A DNA stretch of 64,000 nucleotides from Pseudomonas rustica (GCF_018336155.1 NZ_JAGYHF010000004.1:124001-188000); one strand, 5' to 3'. Positions 8,107-19,995 are shown, counted from the stretch's first letter. Made by a program: numbers and translations. The notes: generated by a model not told the origin, from the letters alone.

Positions 8107-8376
8107 TCAACCCCCATCCGTATCAATATCCGCATCCGTCTCCTCCCCCGGTTCTGCCCGATCCGGCTTAGGCTCAAACCCCGGGCTGAACTCGTTGTCA
8201 TTGTCCGTATGCTTGTTCTTCTGATCCACCGCCGGATCGGCGCTTTGCGCCTGGCCGTCCTCACCCTGCTGCTGCGTCGGCGCAGGCTGCCCCGGCACTT
8301 GCGGATCGATTGCCGGATCGTTACGGTTGATCGGTTCGGAGGATTGATTCTGTTGCGGATTGGTTTGCTCGTTCAT
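8107..8376 (-). CDS. Hydrophilic, probably disordered hypothetical protein (89 aa)
   Basis: The protein MNEQTNPQQNQSSEPINRND... is very rich in Gln, Asn, Asp and Pro, has almost no hydrophobic residues and ends DADIDTDGG. The start at 8376 has GAGGTGATT immediately upstream. A good terminator follows the stop, supporting a real transcript. I do not recognise a family; a low-complexity stress protein is possible. Confidence 0.6.
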   Translation of the reverse strand: MNEQTNPQQNQSSEPINRNDPAIDPQVPGQPAPTQQQGEDGQAQSADPAVDQKNKHTDNDNEFSPGFEPKPDRAEPGEETDADIDTDGG

Positions 8377-8628
8377 AATCACCTCGTTCGTCAAAGCAAG
8401 CGCGACTGAAACCAGCCGGGCCTTGAAGATTCGAAGCCTGCACCACGTCAACGTTCAAAACATCTCCACTCCCCGTCACGCCGACTAGAGTTACCGGGGC
8501 GTTCGTTGCGCCAGATCAAAAATATCCTGGCGGGATCGAACAACTATTTAGAACGGCAAATGTCGATGTCTTCGCGCCGATCAATTTTTATCGAATCGGC
8601 CCCAAATTCGTTACGGAGCAACAGGCAC

Positions 8629-9480
8629 ATGGCAGCACTGCAGAACAGCACACTCGATGCGATGAAAAACAAGCAAACGCAACTGCTGAGCGAATGGATC
8701 AACGGCCTGCAAGCCAGCGGTTCCACGCGCAATCTGAAAGAACACGACCTGCAGCAACAAACCTCCGAATTTCTGCAACTGGTGGTCAGCGGTCTCGAGA
8801 ACGACAACGGCACCAACATCGCCACGCCGGGCTGGGAAGCCACGCGCCAGTTCCTCGAAAAGCTCTCGCACAGTCGCGCCCTGCTCGGCCAGGATTCGCA
8901 GCAAACCGCCAGCTTCATTTTCGCCCTCAAAGGCCCGCTGTTTAACCTGCTGCAAGCTCACTACAAAGAACAACCGGCGCTGCTCGCCGAACAACTCTGG
9001 GAAATCTCCGAGCTGCTCGACGCGTTCGGCATGCACACCATCCGCACCTTCCAGAAATCCCGTGAAGCGGTGATCAAGCGTCAGCAGGAAGAATTGCTGG
9101 AACTGTCGACTCCGGTGGTCAAGCTGTGGGACGGCGTTTTGGCGCTGCCGATGATCGGCACGCTCGATTCGCAACGCACGCAAGTGGTGATGGAATCGCT
9201 GCTGCAACGCATTGTCGACACCGGTTCGGAAATCGCCATCATCGACATCACCGGCGTGCCGACGGTCGACACCCTGGTTGCGCAACACCTGCTGAAAACC
9301 GTCACCGCGATTCGTCTGATGGGCGCTGACTGCATCATCAGCGGCGTGCGTCCGCAAATCGCGCAAACCATCGTCCACCTTGGCCTCGACCTGCAAGGCG
9401 TGGTCACCAAAGCCAACCTGGCAGACGCGTTGAAACTGGCCCTGACCCGTCTGGGTATCAGCCTCGTCAAGACGGCTTAA
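8629..9480 (+). CDS. RsbR-type stressosome scaffold protein (N-terminal sensor + STAS)
   Basis: This 283-aa protein has an N-terminal helical sensor region (residues ~1-150, like the non-heme globin domain of RsbR) and a C-terminal STAS domain (~165-283) with IIDITGVPTVDTLVAQHLLKTVTAIRLMGADCIISGVRPQIAQTIVHLGL, very close to Bacillus RsbR. The threonines in TGVPTVDT are in the region phosphorylated by RsbT. ATG 8629 is preferred over upstream starts because the conserved protein begins MAALQNS and CGGAG lies just before it. It is the first gene of a six-gene operon, with rsbS starting 2 bp after its stop. Confidence 0.88.
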   Translation: MAALQNSTLDAMKNKQTQLLSEWINGLQASGSTRNLKEHDLQQQTSEFLQLVVSGLENDNGTNIATPGWEATRQFLEKLSHSRALLGQDSQQTASFIFALKGPLFNLLQAHYKEQPALLAEQLWEISELLDAFGMHTIRTFQKSREAVIKRQQEELLELSTPVVKLWDGVLALPMIGTLDSQRTQVVMESLLQRIVDTGSEIAIIDITGVPTVDTLVAQHLLKTVTAIRLMGADCIISGVRPQIAQTIVHLGLDLQGVVTKANLADALKLALTRLGISLVKTA

Positions 9481-9482
9481 GC

Positions 9483-9845
9483 ATGGAACGTATCCCGATT
9501 CTTCAGATGGGCGACTTTCTGCTGGTGACCATTCAGGTCGACATGCATGACCAACTCGCCCTCACCCTGCAGGACGATTTGTCCGAACGCATCAGCAAAA
9601 CCTCGGCGCGCGGGGTGTTGATCGACATCTCGGCGCTGGACATGGTCGACTCGTTCATCGGCCGGATGATCGGCACGATTTCCGGCCTGTCGAAAATCAT
9701 GGACGCCGAAACCGTGTTGGTCGGCATGCAGCCCGCCGTCGCGATTACCCTGGTTGAACTCGGCATGACTTTGCCCGGCGTAAGCACCGCGCTGAACGTC
9801 GAGCGAGGGATGAAACTGCTGCGAGAACGAGTATTGCAACAATGA
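9483..9845 (+). CDS. rsbS: RsbS-like STAS-domain stressosome protein
   Basis: A 120-aa single STAS domain. The DISALDMVDSFIGRMIGTI segment contains the serine of the DS motif that RsbT phosphorylates in Bacillus RsbS, and the C-terminal half (VLVGMQPAVAITLVELGM) is also RsbS-like. It starts 2 bp after the RsbR stop, and its own stop overlaps the rsbT ATG (ATGA at 9842). In known stressosomes RsbS holds RsbT until stress signals lead to phosphorylation and release. Confidence 0.9.
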   Translation: MERIPILQMGDFLLVTIQVDMHDQLALTLQDDLSERISKTSARGVLIDISALDMVDSFIGRMIGTISGLSKIMDAETVLVGMQPAVAITLVELGMTLPGVSTALNVERGMKLLRERVLQQ

Positions 9846-10246
9846 CCGTGCGCAGTAGCGGTACTCAACCGATCCATATCGAGCAAGACGTGGTACTCGC
9901 GCGTCAGACCGCGCGCAAGCTCGCCACCGAGTGCGGCATGCGCCTGATCGACCTGACCAAAATGGTCACGGCGGTCAGCGAGCTGGCGCGTAACACCATG
10001 GTCTACGGTGGTGGCGGCGACATGGACTGGCAGATTCTCGACGAGGATCACAAGGTCGGCCTGCGTCTGACGTTTCGCGATGAAGGCCCCGGCATTCCCG
10101 ACTTGAAACTGGCGATGACCGATGGCTGGACCTCCGGCAGCGGCATGGGGCTGGGCCTGACCGGCGCTAAACGACTGGTAGAAGAGTTCGAACTCGACAC
10201 CGAACCCGGCAAAGGCACTCGAATAACGATTACCCGATGGACATGA
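9842..10246 (+). CDS. rsbT: RsbT-like serine/threonine switch kinase
   Basis: A 134-aa GHKL ATPase-fold kinase. SELARNTMVYG is the N box, FRDEGPGIPD the G1 box, and SGSGMGLGLTGAKRLVEEF the G2 lid. Size and order after RsbS match RsbT. In Bacillus, released RsbT activates the phosphatase RsbU. Here no RsbU, RsbV, RsbW or SigB is encoded nearby, so its output partner must differ. It overlaps its neighbours on both sides (4 bp upstream; 4-10 bp downstream). Confidence 0.9.
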   Translation: MTVRSSGTQPIHIEQDVVLARQTARKLATECGMRLIDLTKMVTAVSELARNTMVYGGGGDMDWQILDEDHKVGLRLTFRDEGPGIPDLKLAMTDGWTSGSGMGLGLTGAKRLVEEFELDTEPGKGTRITITRWT

Positions 10247-11253
10247 ATATCCGCTCCAGCCTGACCCAGGTGCTGCCAATTGAAGACAGCAGCCAGATCG
10301 GCTACGCACGGCGTACCGCGCAGCAATTGGCCGAACGGCATGGCTTCGATGAACGCGATGCGGGGCGTGTTGCACTGGTGGCGACAGAGTTGGCCAGCAA
10401 CATACTCAAGCACGCCAGCCACGGTGAAATGCACCTGCGGGTGTTGCCGCGCCCTGATGGTTTCGGCATCGAAATGCTCGCCGTGGATCGCGCCCAGGGT
10501 TTTGATCTGGAGGCTTGTCTGGCCGACGGCTTCTCCACCGGCGGCACCCAAGGCATCGGTCTCGGCTCGATTTCCCGCCAGGCCGAAGTGTTTGATGTCT
10601 ACGCCGATAACCGTGGCGCCGTGCTGTTGGCGCGACTGTATCCGCGCGCTGACCGGGCGCCCGACATTCGCTTCGGTGTCAGCCAGCACTCGCTGCACAA
10701 CGATCCCGCGTGTGGTGACGTCTGGCACCTGGCCTATGAGGACGGCAACATCAGTGCGTTGATCATCGACGGTCTGGGCCATGGCGAAGAAGCCGAACGC
10801 GCCGGCTTTGCAGGCGCCGAAACCTTTGCCCTGACGCCGTTCGCCGAACCGGTCATGCTGATGGAGGACATGCATCGCGACATGATCGGCAGCCGTGGCG
10901 GCGCTGTTGCGTTTACCCAGTTCAACGCGCTGCGCGACACTCTGACTTTTGCCGGCGTCGGCAACATTGGCGCCAGCCTGATCTCCGCCGACAAATCCCG
11001 CGGGCTGGCCTCGCACCCAGGCATTGTTGGCGTGCAATACCGGAAAGCCCGACCCTTTGACTATGCTCACGTGAACGGACATCTATTGATCATGTACAGC
11101 GACGGCTTGCAGTCCCGTTGGAACCTTCAAGACTACCCCGGCCTGGTGCACCGCCATCCCGCCGTGATAGCCAGCGTCCTGCACCGCGACTTCTGTCGCG
11201 GGCGCGACGATGTAACGGTGCTGGTCGTTGCCCTGGAGGCCGCCCATGGCTGA
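10237..11253 (+). CDS. HATPase + RsbX-like PP2C phosphatase fusion
   Basis: A 338-aa protein. Residues ~20-135 are an RsbW/RsbT-like ATPase fold (ALVATELASNILKHASHGE; GFSTGGTQGIGLGSISRQAEVFDVY). Residues ~145-338 are a small PP2C/SpoIIE-type phosphatase like RsbX (CGDVWHLAYEDGNISALIIDGLGHGEEAERAG and a final GRDDVTVLVVAL). RsbX resets stressosomes by dephosphorylating RsbR and RsbS, so this is the likely off-switch. Either ATG 10237 or ATG 10243 may be used; the second gives an ATGA overlap with rsbT. Confidence 0.85.
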   Translation: MDMNIRSSLTQVLPIEDSSQIGYARRTAQQLAERHGFDERDAGRVALVATELASNILKHASHGEMHLRVLPRPDGFGIEMLAVDRAQGFDLEACLADGFSTGGTQGIGLGSISRQAEVFDVYADNRGAVLLARLYPRADRAPDIRFGVSQHSLHNDPACGDVWHLAYEDGNISALIIDGLGHGEEAERAGFAGAETFALTPFAEPVMLMEDMHRDMIGSRGGAVAFTQFNALRDTLTFAGVGNIGASLISADKSRGLASHPGIVGVQYRKARPFDYAHVNGHLLIMYSDGLQSRWNLQDYPGLVHRHPAVIASVLHRDFCRGRDDVTVLVVALEAAHG

Positions 11254-12110
11254 GTCGCCGATTCTCAACAGCGCCGAACAGGCCGCGCTGATTGCGCAAT
11301 TGCAGAGCGAAACCGCGGCCCTGCGCGAAGAGCTTGATGAAACCAACCAGGGCGTGCTGGCCCTGTACGCCGAACTCGATATTCAGGCTGAGGAGCTACG
11401 CCAGGCCTCGGACTTGAAGAGCCGTTTTCTGTCGTACATGAGCCACGAGTTCCGCACGCCGCTGGGCTCTATCCTGAGCATCAACAGCCTGCTCGCCGAT
11501 GAACTCGACGGCCCGCTCAGCCCTGAGCAGCACAAACAGGTGGCGTTCGTCAGCACTGCCGCCCGCGAGCTCAGCGACATGGTCGATGACTTGCTCGATC
11601 TGGCGAAAATCGAGGCCGGGCGCATCACTATTTCGCCGGCGTGGTTCGACATGTTCGACCTGTTCTCGGCACTGCGCGGGATGTTCCGGCCGATTGTCGA
11701 TGCTTCGGCGGTCGATCTGATTTTCGAAGAACCGGTCGGCCTGCCACGGCTGTATACCGATGACAAGAAACTCGCGCAGATCCTGCGCAACTTCATTTCC
11801 AACTCGCTGAAGTTCACCACCCGTGGCGAAGTGCGGGTGTCGGCGCGGCTGGAAGGCATCGACAAAGTACGTTTTGCCGTCAGCGACACCGGTATTGGTA
11901 TCGCTGCCGAGCTGCATGGCGCATTGTTCGAGGACTTTTCCCAGGTCGACTCGCCGTTGCAGAAACGTCTGCGCGGCACCGGGCTGGGCCTGTCGCTGTG
12001 CAAACGCTTCGCGGCCCTGCTGGGCGGTGAAGTCGGACTGGAAAGCACGCCGGGGGTCGGTTCGACCTTCTTCGTGATCATTCCACTGGCGATCGCTCTG
12101 GAGAACGTCG

Positions 12111-12121
<11 letters not shown>
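11246..12121 (+). CDS. Sensor histidine kinase without a sensor domain, stressosome operon
   Basis: A 291-aa protein: an N-terminal coiled coil (LIAQLQSETAALREELDETNQ; residues ~10-55), then HisKA with the H box SYMSHEFRTPLGSIL, and HATPase_c with NFISNSLKFT, VSDTGIGI, FEDFSQVDS and RGTGLGLSLCKRFA. No membrane segment or PAS domain is seen, so its input is probably the stressosome or a partner bound through the coiled coil. ATG 11246 follows GGAGG and overlaps the previous gene. The next gene starts with a receiver domain, its likely phosphate acceptor. Confidence 0.9.
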
Positions 12122-14054
<1,933 letters not shown>

Positions 14055-14086
14055 GTAGCTGAGTTTACGGGCTTAACACCAACCAA

Positions 14087-14866
14087 TGTGGGAGCGGGCT
14101 TGCGCGCGAAAGCGGCTTTTCAGTCGATATCTGAATTGACTGATCCACCGCATTCGCGAGCAAGCCCGCTCCCACAGTTGTTTTGTGTGGACAGATATTC
14201 CGCATACAACGCCAAAACCTGTGGAAGATCAACGAACTGCTCGACAAAGTAAGCCGCACCCTCGACGGCGCCTGAGTAGCTGAGTGCTCACAGACTTTCA
14301 CACATCAAATGTGGGAGCGGGCTTGCTCGCGAAAGCGGTTTTTCAGTCGATAGCTGTATTGACTGATCCACCGCATTCGCGAGCAAGCTCGCTCCCACAG
14401 TTGTTTTGTGTGGACAGATATTCCGCATACAACGCCATAACCTGTGGGAGATCAGCGAACTGCTCGACAAGGTACACCGCCCCCGACGGTGCCTGACAGA
14501 TCGCCATCGCTGGCAAGCCAGCTACCACAGGGACTGGTGTCATTTACATAACCAATGTGGGAGCGAGCCTGCTCGCGAAGGCGTCAGATCAGTTACATCC
14601 TCGGCGTCTGACACTCCGCTTTCGCGAGCAGGCTCGCTCCCACAGTTGTTTTGTGTGGACAGATATTCCGCATACAACGCCAAAACCTGTGGGAGATCAA
14701 CGAACTGCCCGACAAAGTCCGCCGCACCCTCGACGGCGCCTGAGTAGCTGAGTTTGCGGGCTTAACACTAACCAATGTGGGAGCGGGCTTGCTCGCGAAA
14801 GCGGTGGATCAGTCAATTCATTTATCGACTGATCCACCGCATTCGCGAGCAAGCCCGCTCCCACAG
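14087..14866. repeat. REP array with three extra copies of the kinase gene's 3' end
   Basis: Four REP-pair hairpins (14087-14176, 14310-14400, 14556-14645, 14776-14866; arms like GTGGGAGCGGGCTTGCTCGC) alternate with copies of the last ~58 bp of the upstream kinase gene. The original tail is at 14006-14063 (GATCAGCGAACTGCTCGACA... to GAGTAGCTGAG). The copies are at 14227-14284, 14450-14497 (degraded) and 14695-14752, at intervals of 221, 223 and 245 bp. Each copy is preceded by the same GACAGATATTCCGCATACAA segment. No gene is encoded. Confidence 0.9.
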
Positions 14867-14878
14867 GGTTATGTGTGT

Positions 14879-17512
14879 TTACCGGCTCAATGCGCGGGCC
14901 AAAAACGGCGCAGTCTTGCTCTTCTTGCTCGCCGCAACCTTCTGCGGCGTGCCCGCCACCACAATCCTGCCGCCCTGATCGCCCGCACCCGGGCCGATGT
15001 CGATCACCCAGTCACTCTGCGCGACCACGCGCATTTCGTGCTCGACCACAATCACCGTATGACCCGCCGTCACCAGCGTATCGAGCTGCTCCAGCAACCG
15101 GTCAACATCGCGCGGGTGCAACCCTGTGGTGGGTTCATCCAGCACATACAACGTCGCGCCGCGTTGATTGCGTTGCAACTCGGTGGCCAGTTTGATCCGC
15201 TGCGCTTCACCGCCGGACAACTCTGTGGCCGGTTGCCCAAGGCGCAAATATCCGAGGCCGATATCGCGCAGCACCTCCAAAGAACGACGAATCCCTGGCT
15301 GCCCGGTGAACACCGTCACCGCCTCATCGACCGTCAATTGCAGCACCTGCGCGATGCTCAAGCCCTCCCACAGCACCGCCAGCGTCTGCGGGTTGTAACG
15401 CGCGCCATGACAGGTCGGGCACGGCGCATACACGCTGGGCATAAACAACAATTCCACACTGACAAAGCCTTCACCCTCGCACGTGGCGCAACGGCCCTTG
15501 GCGACGTTGAAGGAAAACTGCCCGGCGTCGTACCCCGCCGCGCGCGCCTCGGGGGTGGCGGCGAACAGCTTGCGCACGTTGTCGAACAGGCCGGTGTAGG
15601 TCGCCAGATTGGAGCGCGGTGTGCGGCCGATGGGTTTCTGATCAACTTGTACCAGCCGTTTGATCGACTCCAGTCCAGCCGTGACCTGGCCGCTGCTGAC
15701 CTGCGGCGCATCGTCTTCGAGGCTAATTTCTTCCGCTTCGCTTTCAACCGTCGGCCGCCCCAGTTGCGCGCCGACCAGTTCGAGCAATGCCTGACTGACC
15801 AGACTCGACTTGCCCGAGCCGGAGACACCGGTGACCGAGGTAAAACAGCCCAAGGGAAATTCAGCACTGAGGTTGTTGAGGTTATTGCGGGTGATGCCAT
15901 CAAGTTTCAGCCACGCCGTCGGCTTGCGCGCGGCGCGGGTTTGCCGCTGGGTTTCAGCAAACAGATAAGCGCGGGTTTGCGACTCTTTAATATCGGCCAA
16001 TCCCGCTGGAGGGCCGCTGAACAACACCTGCCCGCCCTTCTCGCCCGCCGCCGGGCCTACGTCGATCAACCAGTCAGCGCGGCGCATGGTTTCCAGATCA
16101 TGCTCGACCACGAACAGCGTGTTGCCGTCCGCCTTCAGCCGCTGCAAAGCCTCGAACAACGCCTCGCCATCCGCTGGATGCAAACCGGCAGAAGGTTCAT
16201 CGAGCACATAGATCACGCCGAACAACTGCGAGCCCAGTTGCGTCGCCAGGCGCAAGCGTTGCAGCTCACCGGACGACAACGTCGGCGTGCTGCGCTCCAG
16301 CGCCAGATAACCGAGACCTAGATCGGTCAGGGTGCTGACCCGCTCCAGTAGATCCTCGGCAATGCGCTGCGCCGCCAGACGCTTCTCCAGCGACAGGTTC
16401 GGCGTGTGTCGCACGTCCGGCGCACTCGCGTGACCACTGCCGCCGTGGGCCACCCTTTGCTGACGAGCCTCGCGGGTTTGCGCATGGCTCAGGGTTTCGC
16501 CGGTTTCTTCGGCATGCTGCAGATAACTCTGCGCCGCCACAGGCTTCAACACTTGCGCCACTTGCAGCAACGGCATCTGCGACAACTCACCAATGTCGTA
16601 CCCGGCAAAAGTCACCGACAACGCTTCACGCTTGAGGCGTTTGCCGTCACATAACGGGCAAGGACTGCCGAGCATGAATTGCGAAACACGCTTCTTCATC
16701 AGCGCACTTTGCGAGTGGGTGAAGGTGTGCAGGATGTAGCGGCGCGCGCCGGTGAAGGTGCCTTGATAGCTCGGCTCCATTTTGCGCTTGAGGGCGACGC
16801 GGGTTTCTTCCGGGGTCAGCCCGGCGTACACCGGCACGGTCGGGGTTTCCTCGGTGAAGAGAATCCAGTCGCGCTGCTTTTTCGGCAGTTTCTTCCACGG
16901 AATGTCGACGTCGATGCCCATGGTCACGAGGATGTCGCGCAGGTTCTGCCCTTGCCACGCCAGCGGCCAGGAGGCCACGGCGCGCTGGCGGATGGTCAGA
17001 TTCGGATCGGGCACCATCAACGCTTCGGTGACTTCATAGACCCGGCCGAGGCCATGGCAGTCCGGGCACGCACCCTGCGGGGTGTTCGGCGAAAAGTCTT
17101 CGGCGTACAGCATCGCCTGCCCCGGCGGGTAACTGCCGGCGCGCGAATAGAGCATGCGGATCAGGCTCGACAATGTGGTCACGCTGCCCACTGAAGACCG
17201 CGTGCTCGGCGTGCCGCGCTGTTGTTGCAGGGCCACGGCGGGCGGCAGGCCCTCGATGGAATCGACATCGGGCACGCCGACCTGATCGATCAGCCTTCTC
17301 GCGTAGGGTGCAACGGATTCGAAGTAGCGGCGCTGGGCTTCGGCGTACAAGGTCGAGAATGCCAGCGAGGATTTGCCCGAGCCGGACACGCCGGTGAACA
17401 CCACTAGCGCATCGCGGGGGATGTCGATGTCGACGTTCTTCAGGTTGTGTTCACGCGCGCCTCGCACACGAACCATGCCGGCGGGCGCTTTCGAATTACG
17501 CTTGGAAGTCAT
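14879..17512 (-). CDS. UvrA paralogue (UvrA2 type), excinuclease ABC subunit A-like
   Basis: An 877-aa double ABC ATPase, shorter than canonical UvrA (~940 aa). Both halves have Walker A (GVSGSGKSSLAFSTL near residue 41; GVSGSGKSSLVSQAL in the second half), ABC signatures (LSSGELQRLRLA; LSGGEAQRIKLA) and Walker B (VLDEPSAGLHP; VLDEPTTGLHP). Zinc-finger cysteines are present (CPDCHGLG; CPLCDGKRL; CATCEGEG with CPTCHGAR). The reduced insert is typical of UvrA2 proteins, linked to DNA-damage or drug tolerance rather than the main repair pathway. The stop is 12 bp from the last REP hairpin. Exact role unknown. Confidence 0.88.
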   Translation of the reverse strand: MTSKRNSKAPAGMVRVRGAREHNLKNVDIDIPRDALVVFTGVSGSGKSSLAFSTLYAEAQRRYFESVAPYARRLIDQVGVPDVDSIEGLPPAVALQQQRGTPSTRSSVGSVTTLSSLIRMLYSRAGSYPPGQAMLYAEDFSPNTPQGACPDCHGLGRVYEVTEALMVPDPNLTIRQRAVASWPLAWQGQNLRDILVTMGIDVDIPWKKLPKKQRDWILFTEETPTVPVYAGLTPEETRVALKRKMEPSYQGTFTGARRYILHTFTHSQSALMKKRVSQFMLGSPCPLCDGKRLKREALSVTFAGYDIGELSQMPLLQVAQVLKPVAAQSYLQHAEETGETLSHAQTREARQQRVAHGGSGHASAPDVRHTPNLSLEKRLAAQRIAEDLLERVSTLTDLGLGYLALERSTPTLSSGELQRLRLATQLGSQLFGVIYVLDEPSAGLHPADGEALFEALQRLKADGNTLFVVEHDLETMRRADWLIDVGPAAGEKGGQVLFSGPPAGLADIKESQTRAYLFAETQRQTRAARKPTAWLKLDGITRNNLNNLSAEFPLGCFTSVTGVSGSGKSSLVSQALLELVGAQLGRPTVESEAEEISLEDDAPQVSSGQVTAGLESIKRLVQVDQKPIGRTPRSNLATYTGLFDNVRKLFAATPEARAAGYDAGQFSFNVAKGRCATCEGEGFVSVELLFMPSVYAPCPTCHGARYNPQTLAVLWEGLSIAQVLQLTVDEAVTVFTGQPGIRRSLEVLRDIGLGYLRLGQPATELSGGEAQRIKLATELQRNQRGATLYVLDEPTTGLHPRDVDRLLEQLDTLVTAGHTVIVVEHEMRVVAQSDWVIDIGPGAGDQGGRIVVAGTPQKVAASKKSKTAPFLARALSR

Positions 17513-17582
17513 TGGCGGGCCTTGATCGGAAAACAGAACAAACGTCTATGACTAATGAGGCCTCATTGATTGCGGAGTTCAT

Positions 17583-17703
17583 TGTGGCGAGGGGATTTAT
17601 CCCCGTTGGAGTGCGAAGCGCTCCCCTGCATTTTTCCAGTTGAACCGCATTCTCAGGATTTACGACTGCTGCGCAGCCGAACGGGGATAAATCCCCTCGC
17701 CAC
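17583..17703. repeat. REP-type inverted repeat, GGCGAGGGGATTTATCCCC class
   Basis: TGTGGCGAGGGGATTTATCC at the left end is mirrored at 17678-17703, with about 70 bases between that include a weaker inner pair. This is a different sequence class from the GGGAGC and GTAGGAG hairpins. It lies between the uvrA2-like start and the end of the convergent kinase transcript. Confidence 0.85.
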
Positions 17704-17749
17704 AGGTAACTCCCTACAGAGCTCGAGTAGGCTCAAGGTTCTGTCCCAG

Positions 17750-19861
17750 TCAGGCATTAAGCACCGCACGAATCATCTGCAACATCGCTTCCGGGCTGTA
17801 CGGTTTGCTCAGCAAATGCGTGTCCGGGCTCAACTGGTGATTGCGCGAGATGATGTCGCGGGTGTGCCCCGAGGTGAACAGCACCGCCACCGCCGGTATC
17901 TGCACTTTGGCCCACGCCGCCAGATCCGAACTCTTGATCAACCCCGGCATGACCACGTCGGTAAAGATCAGATCCACCTCGATCCCTTCCAGCAACATCT
18001 GCATCGCCACATCACCGTTACCGGCCGTCAATACGCGATAGCCTTCCTCGCGCAGCAACTCGACCGCCGAGGCACGTACGGCGTCGTTGTCCTCGACCAC
18101 CAGAATCGTCTCGTGCCCGCCGCCCTGCAGATTCTCCACACTCGGAGCCTCGTCGCGAACCGGGCGCAAGCTGCGCGGGAAGTACAACTGCACCCGCGTG
18201 CCCTCGCCGACCTGGCTGGCAATCTCGACATGCCCGCCACTCTGTTTGACGAAACCAAAGACCATGCTCAAACCCAGCCCCGTGCCTTGGCCGTCAGCCT
18301 TGGTGGTGAAGAACGGTTCAAACACTTGCTCAAGTATCTGCGCAGGAATACCGGCGCCGGTATCGCTCACCGCCACGCGCACAAACTCGCCGGGGACGAT
18401 GCCTTTACCCGCGCAAAACTCGCTGTCGAGCCGAACGTTGGCGGCACTCAAACCAATGGTGCCCTCGCCCTTCATCGCATCGCGGGCGTTGATCGCCAGA
18501 TTGAGAATGGCGTTTTCCAGTTGATTGCGGTCGACGTTGATGTGCCACGGCTCTGCCGGTAATTGCACATCAATCTGAATGGTTTCGCCCAGCGCGCGCT
18601 GGAGCAATTCGCCGACGCCGTCGAAGATCTGCTGCGGATTGCACACCGCCGGCGACAACGGTTGCCGGCGGGCGAACGCAAGCAATTGCGAAGACAGTTT
18701 GGCGCCGCGCTCCACCGCTGCCAGCGAGGCACTGACGCGGCGCTGCACGTTGGCGTTATCCGGTTCATGCCGAGCGAGCAAATGCAGATTGCCGGCGATG
18801 ACTTGCAGCAGGTTATTGAAGTCGTGGGCAACGCCGCCAGTGAGGCCGCCAATCGATTCAAGCTTCTGCGACTGGCGCAATTGCTCTTCTGCCGCGAGCC
18901 GCGCCTCGACTTCTGCGCCGACGCGCTGTTCGAGGTTGCGGGTGAATTTAAGCAGGGATTCTTCGGCGATTTTGCGTTCATGAATGTCGATCAGTACGCC
19001 GGGGAAGCGCAGCGGTTCGCCGTTCTCGTTGAACTGGCAAGCGCCGCTGGCCAGCACCCAGAAATAGCTACCGTCGCCGCGACGAACCCGATATTCGGCG
19101 TTGTATGGTTCGCCGGTCTGCACGCACCGGGTGACTCGTTCCTGCACCCAGTCGAAGTCATCCGGGTGGATGCGCGACTCGGCAACGTCCTGAGACAAAT
19201 TGCTCAGATCCTGATCCGGCGGGTAGGAGAACGTGCGGGCAAAACGCTCATCCGCGGACAGTCGGTTGTTTTTCACGTCCCACACGAATGAACCGACCAA
19301 CGCCCCCGCATTCAATGCCAGACGCACGCGTTCGTTATCGGCGCGATAGGCGTTTTCGGCCTCTTGACGCAGTCTTTCGGAAATCACGAACTCGGTGGTT
19401 TCCACCACCATTGCCATCACCCCGGCAGGCGCTCCGGCATCATTGGAAACGGGACTGTAATAGAGATCGAGCCAAACCTCCTCGGGGACACCATCGCGCA
19501 GCAGTACCAGCGCCTTGTTGCGAAACGACAAGGTACCGCCGGCCAGGCACGTGTCGACTACATGGCGGTTGAAATCGGCAACTTCTGGCCAGCCCAACTC
19601 CACGGGGGAGCCGAGCAGATACGGATGGCGACCACCGGCAAATTCCGAATAGGCGTCGTTGTAGATCATGTAGCCGGCACGGCCCCAGAGCATGACCATC
19701 GGCAGCGGCGAGGCCAGCATCAATTGCACCGCGCTGCACAGGCTCGCCGGCCAGGTATTCAGTGGGCCCAGTTCAGTGTGGCTCCAGTCGAACGCGCGGA
19801 TACGTTCGGCCATTTCGCCTTGCCAGCCATCACAGCCGTGGCTATCGGATAAAAACTGCAT
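17750..19861 (-). CDS. PAS-PAS hybrid histidine kinase with C-terminal receiver
   Basis: A 703-aa soluble protein. The N-terminal PAS-like domain (residues ~20-170) contains WSHTELGPLNTWPASL, typical of this Pseudomonas kinase group. A second PAS/PAC domain (~185-310) has VWDVKNNRLSADERFARTF and EYRVRRGDGSYFWVLASG. HisKA has [19 protein letters not shown]; HATPase has NLAINARDAM, VSDTGAGI and GQGTGLGLSMVFGFVKQSGG. The receiver (~580-700) has DLIFTDVVMPG and the SKPY lysine. No transmembrane segment is present. The upstream region 19862-19995 holds no gene. Signal unknown. Confidence 0.88.
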   Translation of the reverse strand: MQFLSDSHGCDGWQGEMAERIRAFDWSHTELGPLNTWPASLCSAVQLMLASPLPMVMLWGRAGYMIYNDAYSEFAGGRHPYLLGSPVELGWPEVADFNRHVVDTCLAGGTLSFRNKALVLLRDGVPEEVWLDLYYSPVSNDAGAPAGVMAMVVETTEFVISERLRQEAENAYRADNERVRLALNAGALVGSFVWDVKNNRLSADERFARTFSYPPDQDLSNLSQDVAESRIHPDDFDWVQERVTRCVQTGEPYNAEYRVRRGDGSYFWVLASGACQFNENGEPLRFPGVLIDIHERKIAEESLLKFTRNLEQRVGAEVEARLAAEEQLRQSQKLESIGGLTGGVAHDFNNLLQVIAGNLHLLARHEPDNANVQRRVSASLAAVERGAKLSSQLLAFARRQPLSPAVCNPQQIFDGVGELLQRALGETIQIDVQLPAEPWHINVDRNQLENAILNLAINARDAMKGEGTIGLSAANVRLDSEFCAGKGIVPGEFVRVAVSDTGAGIPAQILEQVFEPFFTTKADGQGTGLGLSMVFGFVKQSGGHVEIASQVGEGTRVQLYFPRSLRPVRDEAPSVENLQGGGHETILVVEDNDAVRASAVELLREEGYRVLTAGNGDVAMQMLLEGIEVDLIFTDVVMPGLIKSSDLAAWAKVQIPAVAVLFTSGHTRDIISRNHQLSPDTHLLSKPYSPEAMLQMIRAVLNA

Positions 19862-19995
19862 CGACTGACTCGGTGTCCTGTGGTGGTTGCCCGATAAATC
19901 GCGACGCCAGAACGACGCGACGCCCGTCTGTTTCGAGCGTCTTCAGTCGTATTGGTTTCATAAGAGGTATAGCCGATTTCGTCCCCGCTCGGAGA

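Noticed and set aside
14087..14866. CRISPR-like or phase-variable promoter array
   Set aside because: The structure is explained by REP hairpins plus copied gene tails; no spacers and no promoter were seen.
14777..16321. 514-residue plus-strand frame opposite the UvrA2-like gene
   Set aside because: Arginine- and glutamine-rich antisense shadow of a conserved ABC protein; begins inside a REP hairpin.
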